Part shown: positions 17,238 to 27,035 of the stretch, piece by piece | How positions within the stretch are numbered: the stretch's first letter is position 1 | How the letters are laid out: each line of letters starts with the position of its first letter | NCBI GenBank assembly: GCA_016219185.1 | Contig: JACRBZ010000036.1 | Location: forward strand, 1 to 48,642 | DNA from: Deltaproteobacteria bacterium | GTDB lineage: Bacteria; Desulfobacterota; Desulfobacteria; Desulfobacterales; Desulfatirhabdiaceae | Direction: 5' to 3' | Length of the DNA stretch: 48,642 bases | Position numbers and translations under genes: made by a program | The notes under the pieces: generated by a model | What the model was told of the DNA's origin: nothing | Seen by the model: the letters and a program-made list of their open reading frames with translations, nothing else | Databases searched by the model: none

Positions 17238-19904
17238 CTAGTAAACCTGTTTATAGAGATCCAGGATTTCCTGCGGGCTGCCCACCGGACGTGCATTGTA
17301 AAGAGAAACAGGGTCTTGCATGGCATGCATGCTGCATGCTTCGAGGCCGTCTTCGGGAACGCCGAGGTCGCGAAGTCTTATGGGATGGCCGACTTCCTTC
17401 ATGAGAGTTTCGATCTCATCGGCGGCCGCGAGCGCTGCTTTGCGCTTGTCCATATTGAATGTATTGACCCCAAGCTGCAGGGCGATCAAAGCCAGCTTAT
17501 CCGTGGCATGGTCAACATTGTAGCGCATGACCTTGGGGAGCATGATGCCGCAGGCCACGCCGTGGGGCACGTTGTAGAGCATGCCGACCGTATGGGCCAT
17601 GGCATGGGCCAGGGCAACGAAGGAAATGGTAAAGGCACATCCCGCCATCGTGGAGGCCGCCGCCAGATTCAAGCGTGCAACTTCGTTTTTACCGTCCTTG
17701 ACGGCGATGGGGAGGTTTTCCTTGATCAACCGGATGGCGTGTAAGGCATGGCCGTCGGAAATGGGATTCGTCGTAATGGTGGTCAGCGCTTCGACGGCGT
17801 GGGTCATTGCGTCCATGGCCGTGCCGGCCGTCAATCCCGGAGGCAGCGTCATGGTCATCCGCGGATCGAGGATGGCGACATTCGGCGCGAGACGGGGTTC
17901 GATGATATAGGACTTGCGTCCGGCAACCTTGTTTTTGATTACCGCTGCCCACGTCACTTCACTGCCCGTTCCCGAGGTCGTCGGGATGACGATATGGGGC
18001 GTCGGGGGTTCGGTCAGTCTTCCCCAGGAGATATTATCATTGCAGCACCCCCCGTTCTTCAGGGTCGTACAGACCGCTTTGGCCGTATCGATAACGCTTC
18101 CGCCGCCGCAGCTCACGATTAAGTCAACTTTCAATCGGCGGGCCATATCCGTGGCGGCATCCACTGTTTCCAGATCCGTATCCTGGGGAATGTTATCGAA
18201 AACGCCGACGCAAAAGTCCGACAGGCAATCCTGGGCCAGTTTGGCAAGCCCTGCCTGAACCACGCCGGCATCCGTCATCAGAAGCACCCGCGTGCCGCCC
18301 AGGTCAACGACTTCCTTGGCCACGGATGCCAGGGAACCGTGTCCGGCGTTGATTTTTGTGGGCAAATTGATGATATACTTCGAAAGTGACTTGTTGTCCG
18401 ACATGGTGGCGGTCATGGTGTAATTCGAACTGGCGTCGGCAAAGCTGGCGACATGGATCCGCTTGGTCTGGGTATATTCTCCCAACCCGATATGGCTCAG
18501 TTCACGTCCGACACCGGATTGCTTGTAACCGCCGAAGGGACAGAACGAGCCGAAGTAATGGTAGTTGTTGATCCACATGGTTCCGGTGCGGACATTCCGT
18601 GCGATCTTTTCCGCCCGGGCTGTGTTGCTGGAAAAGACACCGCCGCCCAACCCGTAGATAGAATCATTGGCGATGGCCACGGCTTCTTCGTCACTGTCAA
18701 ACGGCATAATGGCAACGACCGGGCCGAAGATCTCTTCCCGGGCAATGCGCATATTGTTTTTCACGCCCGCAAATACGGTGGGCGCATAATAGCAGCCGCC
18801 CTCGATCCCCTCGACTTCTACGCGTTTGCCGCCGGTGATGAGCTCGGCGCCTTCTTTCTTGCCGATCTGGACATACCCGTCAACCGCGGCCACTTGCTCG
18901 TGGCTGACAAGAGGTCCCATGTGCGTGGTCGGCAGAAGCTGATAGCCGATGCGGATAGCCTCGGCCCGTTTTTTAAACTTTTCGATGAATTCATTGTAGA
19001 TCTTCCTTTGAACCAGGATGCGGGTACCCGATTCACAGACCTGACCCGCATGGAAGTACGTGCCGAAAGAAGAGCCGGCTATCGCATGTTCCATGTCGGC
19101 GTCATCCAGGATGATATTGGCCGATTTGCCGCCCAGTTCCAGGGTAACCTTCTTGACCGTTCCGGAGGCCAGTTTCATGATTTCCCGGCCGACTTCGGTG
19201 CTTCCGGTAAAGGAGATCTTGTCAACTTCCGGGTGCGTGCAGAGAACCTTTCCCAGCGCTCCGCCCGGTCCGGGAACCACATTGATGACGCCCGCGGGGA
19301 TGCCGACGATCTTTGAGCATTCCGCAATGATGAGTGCCGTCAGCGGCGTTACGGATGCCGGCTTGATGACGACGGAGTTACCCATAATGAGGGCCTGGCC
19401 GATCTTCCAGAAGGCCATGACCATGGGGAAATTCCAGGGGATAATGCCGACGCAGACGCCGATGGGTTCACGGCGAATATAGTCCCGGCCATAATCAAAG
19501 GGGTTGCCCTGGGCTTTTATCTCTTCTTCCCAGGGAAATTTGAAGGAAGCATAGTTGGCGAGATCTTTAAACATGTTGGCGCCAAAGCCAAGAGGGGTCA
19601 CTTTGGAAAAATTGATGGTCTGGCCGGCATCCATGGATTCGGTAACAGCCAGACGCAAGGTCTGCGTATTGATCTGATCAGCAAAATCATACATTTTTTG
19701 CGCTCGGGCGGCCGGTGTCAAACGGCTCCACACCCCGCTGTCAAAAGAGCGGCGCGCAGCCATGATGGCCGCTTCCGCATCGGCCTCGCCGGCCTGAGCC
19801 ACCGTGGCGATCTGCTGATCATTTCCCGGGTCATAGGTTGCGAAAATTTTTCCATCCTTTGCATCGACAAATTCACCATCGATATACAACTTGTAATGAT
19901 CCAT
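17238..19904 (-). CDS. Fused aldehyde dehydrogenase and iron-type alcohol dehydrogenase
   Basis: This 888-aa bifunctional protein would convert alcohol to aldehyde to acid with NAD(P)+. Residues 1 to about 490 are a classical non-acylating ALDH, with PWNFPM, FTGSTEVG, Glu256 in LELGGKS and catalytic Cys290 in GQVCESG. From about 510 to the end is a group III Fe-ADH with GGGSVIDTAK, TTSGTGSE, an Asp/His metal site near residue 695 (MDAMTHAVEAL) and AHAMAHTVGMLYNVPHG. The order mimics AdhE, but the ALDH half is of the AldA/BetB kind rather than CoA-acylating. AGGAGGGG precedes the ATG. A sigma-54 promoter and paired palindromes lie upstream. Confidence 0.9.
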   Translation of the reverse strand: MDHYKLYIDGEFVDAKDGKIFATYDPGNDQQIATVAQAGEADAEAAIMAARRSFDSGVWSRLTPAARAQKMYDFADQINTQTLRLAVTESMDAGQTINFSKVTPLGFGANMFKDLANYASFKFPWEEEIKAQGNPFDYGRDYIRREPIGVCVGIIPWNFPMVMAFWKIGQALIMGNSVVIKPASVTPLTALIIAECSKIVGIPAGVINVVPGPGGALGKVLCTHPEVDKISFTGSTEVGREIMKLASGTVKKVTLELGGKSANIILDDADMEHAIAGSSFGTYFHAGQVCESGTRILVQRKIYNEFIEKFKKRAEAIRIGYQLLPTTHMGPLVSHEQVAAVDGYVQIGKKEGAELITGGKRVEVEGIEGGCYYAPTVFAGVKNNMRIAREEIFGPVVAIMPFDSDEEAVAIANDSIYGLGGGVFSSNTARAEKIARNVRTGTMWINNYHYFGSFCPFGGYKQSGVGRELSHIGLGEYTQTKRIHVASFADASSNYTMTATMSDNKSLSKYIINLPTKINAGHGSLASVAKEVVDLGGTRVLLMTDAGVVQAGLAKLAQDCLSDFCVGVFDNIPQDTDLETVDAATDMARRLKVDLIVSCGGGSVIDTAKAVCTTLKNGGCCNDNISWGRLTEPPTPHIVIPTTSGTGSEVTWAAVIKNKVAGRKSYIIEPRLAPNVAILDPRMTMTLPPGLTAGTAMDAMTHAVEALTTITTNPISDGHALHAIRLIKENLPIAVKDGKNEVARLNLAAASTMAGCAFTISFVALAHAMAHTVGMLYNVPHGVACGIMLPKVMRYNVDHATDKLALIALQLGVNTFNMDKRKAALAAADEIETLMKEVGHPIRLRDLGVPEDGLEACSMHAMQDPVSLYNARPVGSPQEILDLYKQVY

Positions 19905-20009
19905 GCCATCCCCTCCTGATTTATGTCATAATTATTACCGCGGGCAACGGCGCCCGCGGACAGTTGCGTTCCATCCCATTCCACGATGAAACACTATCGG
20001 AGAGCCATG

Positions 20010-20025
20010 AGCAATAATTGAACCA
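20010..20025 (-). promoter_or_regulatory. Sigma-54 promoter of the ALDH/ADH fusion gene
   Basis: The minus strand reads TGGTTCAATTATTGCT, with GG and GC exactly ten bases apart and a perfect TTGCT -12 element. The -24 half keeps TGG and the last C. It is about 105 bp before the ATG at 19904, with two palindromes upstream. Confidence 0.6.
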
Positions 20026-20118
20026 CATGTGCGGTCAGTGAGATATTTTGGGGTAAGATGCCGGATATACTTGAAGAAAAATCTACCGGGGGGAACGGGG
20101 AAGACGAAGCCGCATCAG

Positions 20119-20200
20119 AAAAGTGCCATTAATGGCCCAATGTATTATTGCTGCTCCCAACACGTTGATATAATTTACTTAAAAAAGTGCCACAAATGGC
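20119..20200 (-). promoter_or_regulatory. Paired palindromic activator sites
   Basis: Two 18-base sites, AAAAGTGCCATTAATGGC (20119-20136) and AAAAGTGCCACAAATGGC (20183-20200), share the dyad GCCA-N4-TGGC with identical flanks. They are 64 bp apart, and about 95-190 bp upstream of the sigma-54 promoter at 20010-20025. They also lie immediately after the large regulator gene, so that protein is the obvious candidate to bind here. Confidence 0.6.
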
Positions 20201-20210
20201 ATTAATCCTG

Positions 20211-23200
20211 TCATGAAAGCCCATACTTTTTTAATTTTCTGAAAAAAGTCCTTCTGGACATGCCCAGGCACGATGCTGTTTTTTCCCTGTGCCACTGGTT
20301 TTCCCGGAGCGTTGCTTCGATGAGGTTTTTTTCATAAAGATCGATGGCGGTTCTGTGATGATCGTTTGTTTGGCTGCCGGCGGCCGCAAAATGCTTGTCC
20401 GGTGAGATTTCCAGGTTGAAGGTGTTCAGCGTGAAATACCGGTGCAGGACATTTTGCAACTCGCGGATGTTTCCGGGCCAGTCATAGCGCATGATGTCTT
20501 CCCAGATCCTGCCGGTCAGCGGGGGAATTTTTGTGTGCGCGCCGAATTCATTCGTGAAATGTTCGACCAGCAGGGGGATGTCCTCTTTTCTGTCCCGCAA
20601 GGGCGGGATGTGAATGGGGATAATATGAATTCTGTAAAAAAAGTCTTCTCTCATCTGGCTTTGCTTGACCTGCGCCAGAAGATCCCTGTTGGTGGCGGCG
20701 ATGAAACGGGCATTTGATTGGCGAACCTCGTTTCCGCCGACGGGAATGTAGCCGTGGCCTTCGAGAACGCGCAGCAGTTTGACCTGCAGGGTCAGGCTCA
20801 GCTCCCCCAGCTCGTCCAGAAAGAGGGTTCCCTTGTCCGCCAGGTCAAGGTATCCTTGCTTATCCCGGTTTGCGCCCGTGAAGGCGCCTTTTTTATAACC
20901 GAAAAATTCGCTTTCCATCAGGTTTTCGGGAATGGCGCCGCAGTTGACGGGAATGAAGGCATTGTCCTTACGATCCGTCATCTCATGGATCGCCCTGGCC
21001 ACAAGTTCCTTGCCCGTCCCCGATTCCCCGTAAATGATGACGCTGGCACATCCGGCGGCAGCCTTCAGAATGAACTCGTATATCTCCTTCATGGCCGCGC
21101 TTTTGCCGATGATGTTTCCGAAGCGGTACTGATCCTTGATGCTGGAGCGCAGGCGAAGATTTTCTTTCCGCAGGTTTTCTTCGCTTTCCCGCAATGCCTC
21201 CGTTGCTCTCTTACTGTCGGTGATATCCGCGAAAAGGCCTTCGATGCTGCTTGGCTTGCCCTCCTGATCGATAACCAGCCGGGCATGGAGCGATGCCCAG
21301 AGGGTGCTTCCGTCTTTGCGGTAGAACTGCACCTCGAAACCCGAGATGAATTTTTTCTCCGATATCATGTCCAAAAGCTGCTTTCTGGCCGCTTCGGATA
21401 CATAGAGATGTTTGCCGATGTCGATCACATGAGACATCAGGTCTTCCGATGAATCGTATCCCAGCATTTTTGCCATGGCCGGATTGGCGCTGATGAACTG
21501 TCCCCCGAGGGTGGTCTGATAAATGCCTTCGACCGCATTTTCAAAGATGCTGCGATATTTTTCCTCGGCTTTCTTCAACCGTTCGTAAAGCCGGGCGTTA
21601 TCGATGGATACGGCCATCTGGGATGTGAGCATCTCGATCATCTCCCGCCGGCCGGCGGAAAAAACGCCGGCAATGAGCCTGCTTTCCAGATAGAGAATGC
21701 TCACGAGCCTCGTTTTATGAATGATGGGGCCGCACAGGAGGGACCGCGATCCGTGATTCAGGATATACGGATCATTTGTGAAAAGCCCTTCCCGCGTGGC
21801 ATCGTGCATGACGATCCAGTCGCCCGTTCTCGCGACATAATGGACAATGGCGGGGGAGACATCCCGCGCCGCTTCGATGGGAAGGGACGGAAGGATTCTG
21901 ACTTCATCCGTTTCCGCTTCACACTGGGCCGCAATCGACAGGTCTCCATCCGTGCACAAAATGAGGGAACCCCTTTCAGCCCCTGTATTCTCGACGACAA
22001 AACGCATCAAGGCGCTAAGCAGTTTCTCCAGCTCGATCTGGCCGGATATGGCCTGGGACGCCTTCATGACGGTGGCTAAATCCAGTCCAGGTGAGAACGC
22101 GTCCGAATGCGCCGTCGCCTGCTGTCCTTTAGCCGTTGTTTCCATCCCCTGCTTTGCCAAAAGCTCCGGGTGGTTTTCCTCCATTTGCGAGGCCTTGGCA
22201 TAGCATTCCCATTGCATATAACAGGCGTAAGCCCTCCGGATGAAGGGCTCGGCAAAGGCGGGCATGTTTCGTTCGCGCCAGTATCCGGCGGCAAGCTCGT
22301 TGGCCAGGGCTTCGTCATTGATGAACCCGTGGGCCCGGGAGGATTCGATGGCACGGTGGTAATGTTCGATTGCCCCATGATCGTCCCCCATGACCGAGGA
22401 GCGTTCGGCCTCGATGAGATGAAATTTTTGTCGATAATTGGCAGGGCCGTGTTCCGCCCATTTCTTCATTTTTCTTTGAGCGTCCGCTACTTTCTTGAGA
22501 ATCTGCCTGCGCTCTTTTGGCGCTGCATTCCGGTAACGAGCCAGACGGGCCAGGGTACCGTAGAAGACGGTGAGCGGCACCGCCAGCGGTCCTCCGTATT
22601 CGTAGACCGTTTCTCTTTGAGCCAGATCGGCATAGTGAATCGCTTCCTGATAATGGCCGAAGAGATAATGGAGGAGCAATTTGCAGAAATACAGGTAGAA
22701 AATGCCAAGCCGGTTGCTGCTTTGCATATAAAGCCGGAGCAGGGTTTCATCGCCGTCTGGAAAACGGCAGGGGTCGGGGGACCTGCCCAGCAGGTTCCGG
22801 ACGGTTTGATGAAAGGTGCCGTGAAAACGAAGCGATGTCTCCTGGTTGAGTTTTTTTATGGCATGATGGTAGCCGTCCATTTCTCTTTCGACGGCTTCCA
22901 GCGATCCGCCCGACAGAAAGGCATGTTTGCAGTAACAATAGATGTTGTAAGATGCAAATTCAAAGTCCCCGACTTCCAGGGCGCTCTGATAACCCCTGAT
23001 GGCAAGATTCAGGGTATCGCCAAGGGGCAGTTTCCAGTGATTGATATAACCGCTTACACAGTGCAGGGCCTGTCCCTTGTGCTCCCTGTTGTGCGGGTTT
23101 TCCGCCAGCGCCAGAGCGACGACGCCAAATCTGTAACCCGACTCCGTGTCCTCGCCCAACCTGCAGAGGAGGACGCTGAAGGCTGCATAAAGGAATGCGG

Positions 23201-26021
23201 ATCCGGGCGCATTGCCGTGGCGGATCGAAGCATTGACCTGTTTACACAGAAGATGAGAGAACAGGTCGGGGGCACCGATATAGATGAGGCTGATCATGGT
23301 TACCAGAATGTCCATGGTGGCAAGCTGCAACGGGTCGGTCATTACCGGAAGAGCGATGAATGCTTCGATCTCCTTTACCGCCAGATTGTCCATGGTATCC
23401 TTTAAAACGCGTTTGCTTTCGGTGATATTGACGCGTTCGGGCATGTCCACACCGAGCTGGTTAAGAATTTCCCTTGCCGTTACGAGGGCTTCTCTCAGCC
23501 GATCCCGGGCCATTAAGCCCTTGATACGGCTTTTGTAGGCCCCGACCGCATCAAGGGGGGTGTGGACGAATTTTATCGCCGTTGAGAAGACGGCAGCCAT
23601 TTCATCCAGGCAGCCGCACAGACGCAAAGTTTCGAGACATTCCAGGTGCAGGTTGAGCGAAAGCTCGTAACATGACATGAAACTGTCCGCAGGCAGCAGG
23701 GCGATGCCCGTTCTGATATAGTTCAGAGCGGGTTCGAACGCGACGGATGATTTGGCCTTTCTCCCGGCCATGAGGTTCAGTCTTGCAAGATTTAATCTTT
23801 CCTCCGATGAGACGATGCGTTCGGCCCCGAAATTCAGGTGCGTCAGGATGTCGAAAACATCTTCGCTCTTTTTTTCAGGGTCAAAATTCTCCAGGAACGC
23901 CTGCCCGATCCGAATGTGAAGGGATTTCCTCTTCGCCGGGGGAATGAGCGTGTAAGCAGCCTGTTGCACACGGTCGTGCTGAAACCGATAAACCTCTGCT
24001 TCCTGGGGATCTTCCGCATTTATTTCCCTTACCCGAATGCTCCTGATCGGAATGAGCAAATCCATCTGCACGGCAGGGGCCAAATCACGGCGGATGGCAG
24101 GGGCGGCAAATCCCGTGATCAGACAGAGCATTTTCATATCAAAGCGGCTTCCGATACAGGCGGCCATCTGCAGTATAAACCGGGTAGCGGCGGACATGTG
24201 GTGAAAACGGTGTACCAGAAGATCGATGACATTGTCCGTGATGGCCAGGGCCTTGATTTTTGTGATATCCCATTTCCAGGATTTGGCGGCGGTGTCAAAC
24301 GTCAGTTGTTTTTCCTGATGCAGCGTTGTGAGAAAGTGAGAGATGAAAAACGGATTCCCCCCTGTCTTGAATGTAATCAGTTCGGCCAGATCTTTGATCT
24401 CTTCCCGATTCTTATGAAGCGTGTCGGCGATCATGTCCGCGACAGACTCGAAGGACAGGGGCGGCACATCGATATACCGAATCAGTCCGCCTTTTTTTAC
24501 AACGGCATTCAGGGTGATCATGAGAGGATGCGTTTCGGCGACTTCGTTTTTTCTGTATGCCCCGATTAAAAGGAGATGATGAAGCTCGCCCATGCTCATG
24601 ATCAATTCGATCAATTTAAGGGTGGCCTTGTCTACCCACTGAAGATCATCCAGGAGGATAACTACGGGGTGCTCCTGCCTGCAGAAAACGCGCATGAACT
24701 CAAGGAATATCAGGTTGAAGCGGTTTTGGGACTCGTCCGCGCCGAGTTCCATGAGGGGAGGTTGAGGGCCTGTCACCAGTTCCAGATCCGGAATGACCTC
24801 GATAATGACCCGCAAGTTGGCTCCCAGCACGGACAGGAGCCCATTCCATTGCTTCAGTCTTGTTTCGCTCTCGCTCAGAATCTGATCGATGAGGTCCTGA
24901 AATGCCTGGACGAGACCGCTGTAAGGAATGTCATGGTGTAATTGGTCGAATTTCCCGCGAATGTAATATCCCGTTCTGGCGATAAGGGGTCTGTGTATCT
25001 CCTGCACCAGGGATGTCTTGCCGATTCCCGAATATCCCGCCACCATGATCATGCGTGCGGCACCGTCGCCCAGGCTTTCGAAGCATCTCAGGAGCGAATC
25101 TTTCTCCTGTTCTCGTCCATAAAGCTTCTGAGGGATATTGAGTCGGTCCGAGACGTCCTTCATTGCCGGCGGGAAGTAGGCGATCTCTCCTTTGGCTTCA
25201 AGCTGCCGGAGGCATTCGTCCAGGTCGGCCTTCAGTCCCCAGGCGCTTTGGTAACGTTCTTCCGGGGACTTGGCAAGGAGTTTCATGACGATCGCCGAGA
25301 CAATTTTCGGAATGAGAATGTTGATCTCGTGGGGCGGGGTGGGTTGACGGGCGAGATGGCTGTAAACGATTTCAAGATTGTCGCTTCCGGTGAAGGGAAG
25401 TGTTCCCGTCAGCACCTCGTAGAGCGTTACGCCAAGGGAATAGAAGTCGGTCCGGAAATCGACGGACCGGCTCAGGCGCCCCGTTTGTTCGGGCGACATA
25501 TAATGGATCGTTCCCCCCGGGATGGCCGGCTGGGGGTTTTTATAAGAATAGTTTGCATCAAAGGATGCATTGCCGAAATCAGTAAGCCAAACGCTTCCCG
25601 AGTCGGGATCATAGAAGATGGATTCCGGCTTGATGTCCTTATGAATCAGATGTTGTCCATGCAGGCCGCCCAGAATTTCGGCAAGCTTTCCAGAAACCAT
25701 CAGCGCGTCGCCTATATCGATGCCTTTTGAACGGATCAATTCGGCGAGGCATAAACCCGGGAATGCTTCCAGAATCAGGGCAAGACCATCCCGGTATCTT
25801 TCGATGCCGCAGGATTTGGGAACACCCTCAATGTTGAGATGCGAGAGAATATCATGCTCATGGGTGAGCTGTATGAGCTCTTTTTCGCCGGCAAAGGGCA
25901 GCAGCGGTATCTTAATGACGACGGGCTTTCCGTCCCGCTTTCTTTCTCCCGCATAATAGGCATTTTTTGTGCCGCGGTAGGTCGTCTTCCTGATTCCGTA
26001 GCCAGATAAAAAAATCATCAC
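20211..26021 (-). CDS. Giant regulator: Ser/Thr kinase, AAA ATPase, GAF, PAS and sigma-54 activator
   Basis: This 1936-aa cytoplasmic protein joins a PknK-like sensor to an NtrC-type activator. Residues about 8-280 are a protein kinase (VVIKI lysine, HKDIKPESI loop, DFGNAS). An AAA/NACHT-like ATPase follows, with Walker A GYSGIGKTS near 330. Then comes a long helical TPR-like region to about 1300. GAF lies at about 1318-1475 and PAS at about 1484-1610. The sigma-54 domain spans about 1640-1870 (GESGTGKE near 1664, GAFTGA near 1711, GTLFLDELGEL), and a Fis-type helix-turn-helix ends the chain (ASCLGMSRRTFFRKL). GAFTGA is intact, so open-complex activation is expected. It probably controls the downstream ALDH/ADH gene. 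Confidence 0.88.
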   Translation of the reverse strand: MMIFLSGYGIRKTTYRGTKNAYYAGERKRDGKPVVIKIPLLPFAGEKELIQLTHEHDILSHLNIEGVPKSCGIERYRDGLALILEAFPGLCLAELIRSKGIDIGDALMVSGKLAEILGGLHGQHLIHKDIKPESIFYDPDSGSVWLTDFGNASFDANYSYKNPQPAIPGGTIHYMSPEQTGRLSRSVDFRTDFYSLGVTLYEVLTGTLPFTGSDNLEIVYSHLARQPTPPHEINILIPKIVSAIVMKLLAKSPEERYQSAWGLKADLDECLRQLEAKGEIAYFPPAMKDVSDRLNIPQKLYGREQEKDSLLRCFESLGDGAARMIMVAGYSGIGKTSLVQEIHRPLIARTGYYIRGKFDQLHHDIPYSGLVQAFQDLIDQILSESETRLKQWNGLLSVLGANLRVIIEVIPDLELVTGPQPPLMELGADESQNRFNLIFLEFMRVFCRQEHPVVILLDDLQWVDKATLKLIELIMSMGELHHLLLIGAYRKNEVAETHPLMITLNAVVKKGGLIRYIDVPPLSFESVADMIADTLHKNREEIKDLAELITFKTGGNPFFISHFLTTLHQEKQLTFDTAAKSWKWDITKIKALAITDNVIDLLVHRFHHMSAATRFILQMAACIGSRFDMKMLCLITGFAAPAIRRDLAPAVQMDLLIPIRSIRVREINAEDPQEAEVYRFQHDRVQQAAYTLIPPAKRKSLHIRIGQAFLENFDPEKKSEDVFDILTHLNFGAERIVSSEERLNLARLNLMAGRKAKSSVAFEPALNYIRTGIALLPADSFMSCYELSLNLHLECLETLRLCGCLDEMAAVFSTAIKFVHTPLDAVGAYKSRIKGLMARDRLREALVTAREILNQLGVDMPERVNITESKRVLKDTMDNLAVKEIEAFIALPVMTDPLQLATMDILVTMISLIYIGAPDLFSHLLCKQVNASIRHGNAPGSAFLYAAFSVLLCRLGEDTESGYRFGVVALALAENPHNREHKGQALHCVSGYINHWKLPLGDTLNLAIRGYQSALEVGDFEFASYNIYCYCKHAFLSGGSLEAVEREMDGYHHAIKKLNQETSLRFHGTFHQTVRNLLGRSPDPCRFPDGDETLLRLYMQSSNRLGIFYLYFCKLLLHYLFGHYQEAIHYADLAQRETVYEYGGPLAVPLTVFYGTLARLARYRNAAPKERRQILKKVADAQRKMKKWAEHGPANYRQKFHLIEAERSSVMGDDHGAIEHYHRAIESSRAHGFINDEALANELAAGYWRERNMPAFAEPFIRRAYACYMQWECYAKASQMEENHPELLAKQGMETTAKGQQATAHSDAFSPGLDLATVMKASQAISGQIELEKLLSALMRFVVENTGAERGSLILCTDGDLSIAAQCEAETDEVRILPSLPIEAARDVSPAIVHYVARTGDWIVMHDATREGLFTNDPYILNHGSRSLLCGPIIHKTRLVSILYLESRLIAGVFSAGRREMIEMLTSQMAVSIDNARLYERLKKAEEKYRSIFENAVEGIYQTTLGGQFISANPAMAKMLGYDSSEDLMSHVIDIGKHLYVSEAARKQLLDMISEKKFISGFEVQFYRKDGSTLWASLHARLVIDQEGKPSSIEGLFADITDSKRATEALRESEENLRKENLRLRSSIKDQYRFGNIIGKSAAMKEIYEFILKAAAGCASVIIYGESGTGKELVARAIHEMTDRKDNAFIPVNCGAIPENLMESEFFGYKKGAFTGANRDKQGYLDLADKGTLFLDELGELSLTLQVKLLRVLEGHGYIPVGGNEVRQSNARFIAATNRDLLAQVKQSQMREDFFYRIHIIPIHIPPLRDRKEDIPLLVEHFTNEFGAHTKIPPLTGRIWEDIMRYDWPGNIRELQNVLHRYFTLNTFNLEISPDKHFAAAGSQTNDHHRTAIDLYEKNLIEATLRENQWHREKTASCLGMSRRTFFRKLKKYGLS

Positions 26022-26138
26022 ATCACCTTCGGCCTCATCCCTCGTTACTGCGGCGTACGCGAAAGAATGCTGCAGTCCATCAGTGTTTTAGCGGTTCTAC
26101 CAGAGAGGTTTTCGCTTATGCGGAAAGGCGTTGGTTCC

Positions 26139-27035
26139 TTAGTTGGCTTTGTCTTCGAATATGTGAATCACCACATTTTCCCCATGCCGGGCAGGAAGGG
26201 TCGAAACGCGAAGATCGATACGCCGAACGTTGTCGGCCTTTTTTGCTTTTATTGCAAAGCTGCCGGCCTGTGGCAGGCTGCATTCGGCAGTATCCATATT
26301 GCAGAGAGTCTTGATTCTGGCAATAATCTGTTGTCTCTTTGCGTTGATCAGTTCTTTGTCTTGACCGATATCGAGAATCTGAAACATACCGTCAATCCGA
26401 TAACGGACGGCCATGTCTTTTTCCGTGGACTCGAATTGAATATCGCTGGCCCCCTTGGAAATTCCCAGAAAAAGCAGTTTTTTTACCAGATTGTCGACAT
26501 TGGCGCTGGTGACATTGCCGAACATATTTGATCTGGAAGTATCCTGGGATGAGTCTTCGGAGTTTTTTAAAAAAAGCGCCGCATTTGTAGCCGCTACCGA
26601 ACTTTCGATATCGAAAAGCGCTTTGATTGCGGCAGCGATATCACTTTCCTTGGCAATGACAGGGATGATCCGGCGCTGAATGTATTTTTCAACCTGCCTT
26701 AATTCATTCCGCGGTAGCGGAAACGCCATGGCAACCTCGATGCTTCGTCCATTCAAGGCAATGGGGACGATTTTGTGCCTTTGAGCATAGCTTAAGTTAA
26801 AAATCCGCGCCAGCTCCGGGTCAAGGTTAATCTGTGCAATATCCATATACGGAAGATCATAATGACTGGCAATGGTCCGTGCCAGATGCTCCTCATGAAG
26901 AACGCCCATCTGGCAAAGAATCTGTCCCAAAGGCACTTCCGGAGTCGACAGTTGTTTCACGATGGCATCCTGAATTTGTCCGGCGGTGACGAGTTTGTTT
27001 TTGAGCAGCAATTTTCCAAGTCTGACTTCGGGCAT
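26139..27035 (-). CDS. GspE/PilB-type N-terminal (MshEN-like) protein lacking the ATPase core
   Basis: The ATG at 27035 follows AAGGA and gives 298 aa; an upstream ATG at 27080 is less likely. Residues 4-60 contain two MshEN-like repeats, RLGKLLLKNKLVTAGQIQDA and PLGQILCQMGVLHEEHLA. In pilus and secretion ATPases this repeat binds cyclic di-GMP. The start of the ATPase N2 domain follows (ASDIQFESTEKDMAVRYRIDG). The chain stops after LPARHGENVVIHIF, just before where Walker A should begin. No remnant of the P-loop is found downstream. It may be a c-di-GMP-sensing adaptor or a decayed secretion ATPase; it is not a motor by itself. Confidence 0.75.
   Translation of the reverse strand: MPEVRLGKLLLKNKLVTAGQIQDAIVKQLSTPEVPLGQILCQMGVLHEEHLARTIASHYDLPYMDIAQINLDPELARIFNLSYAQRHKIVPIALNGRSIEVAMAFPLPRNELRQVEKYIQRRIIPVIAKESDIAAAIKALFDIESSVAATNAALFLKNSEDSSQDTSRSNMFGNVTSANVDNLVKKLLFLGISKGASDIQFESTEKDMAVRYRIDGMFQILDIGQDKELINAKRQQIIARIKTLCNMDTAECSLPQAGSFAIKAKKADNVRRIDLRVSTLPARHGENVVIHIFEDKAN

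Noticed and set aside
17238..19904. Annotating the fusion as AdhE
   Set aside because: The ALDH half has classical non-acylating motifs, so the AdhE name would imply the wrong reaction.
26139..27035. Functional type II secretion or pilus ATPase
   Set aside because: Walker A, Walker B and the Asp/His boxes are missing because the protein ends before the motor core.
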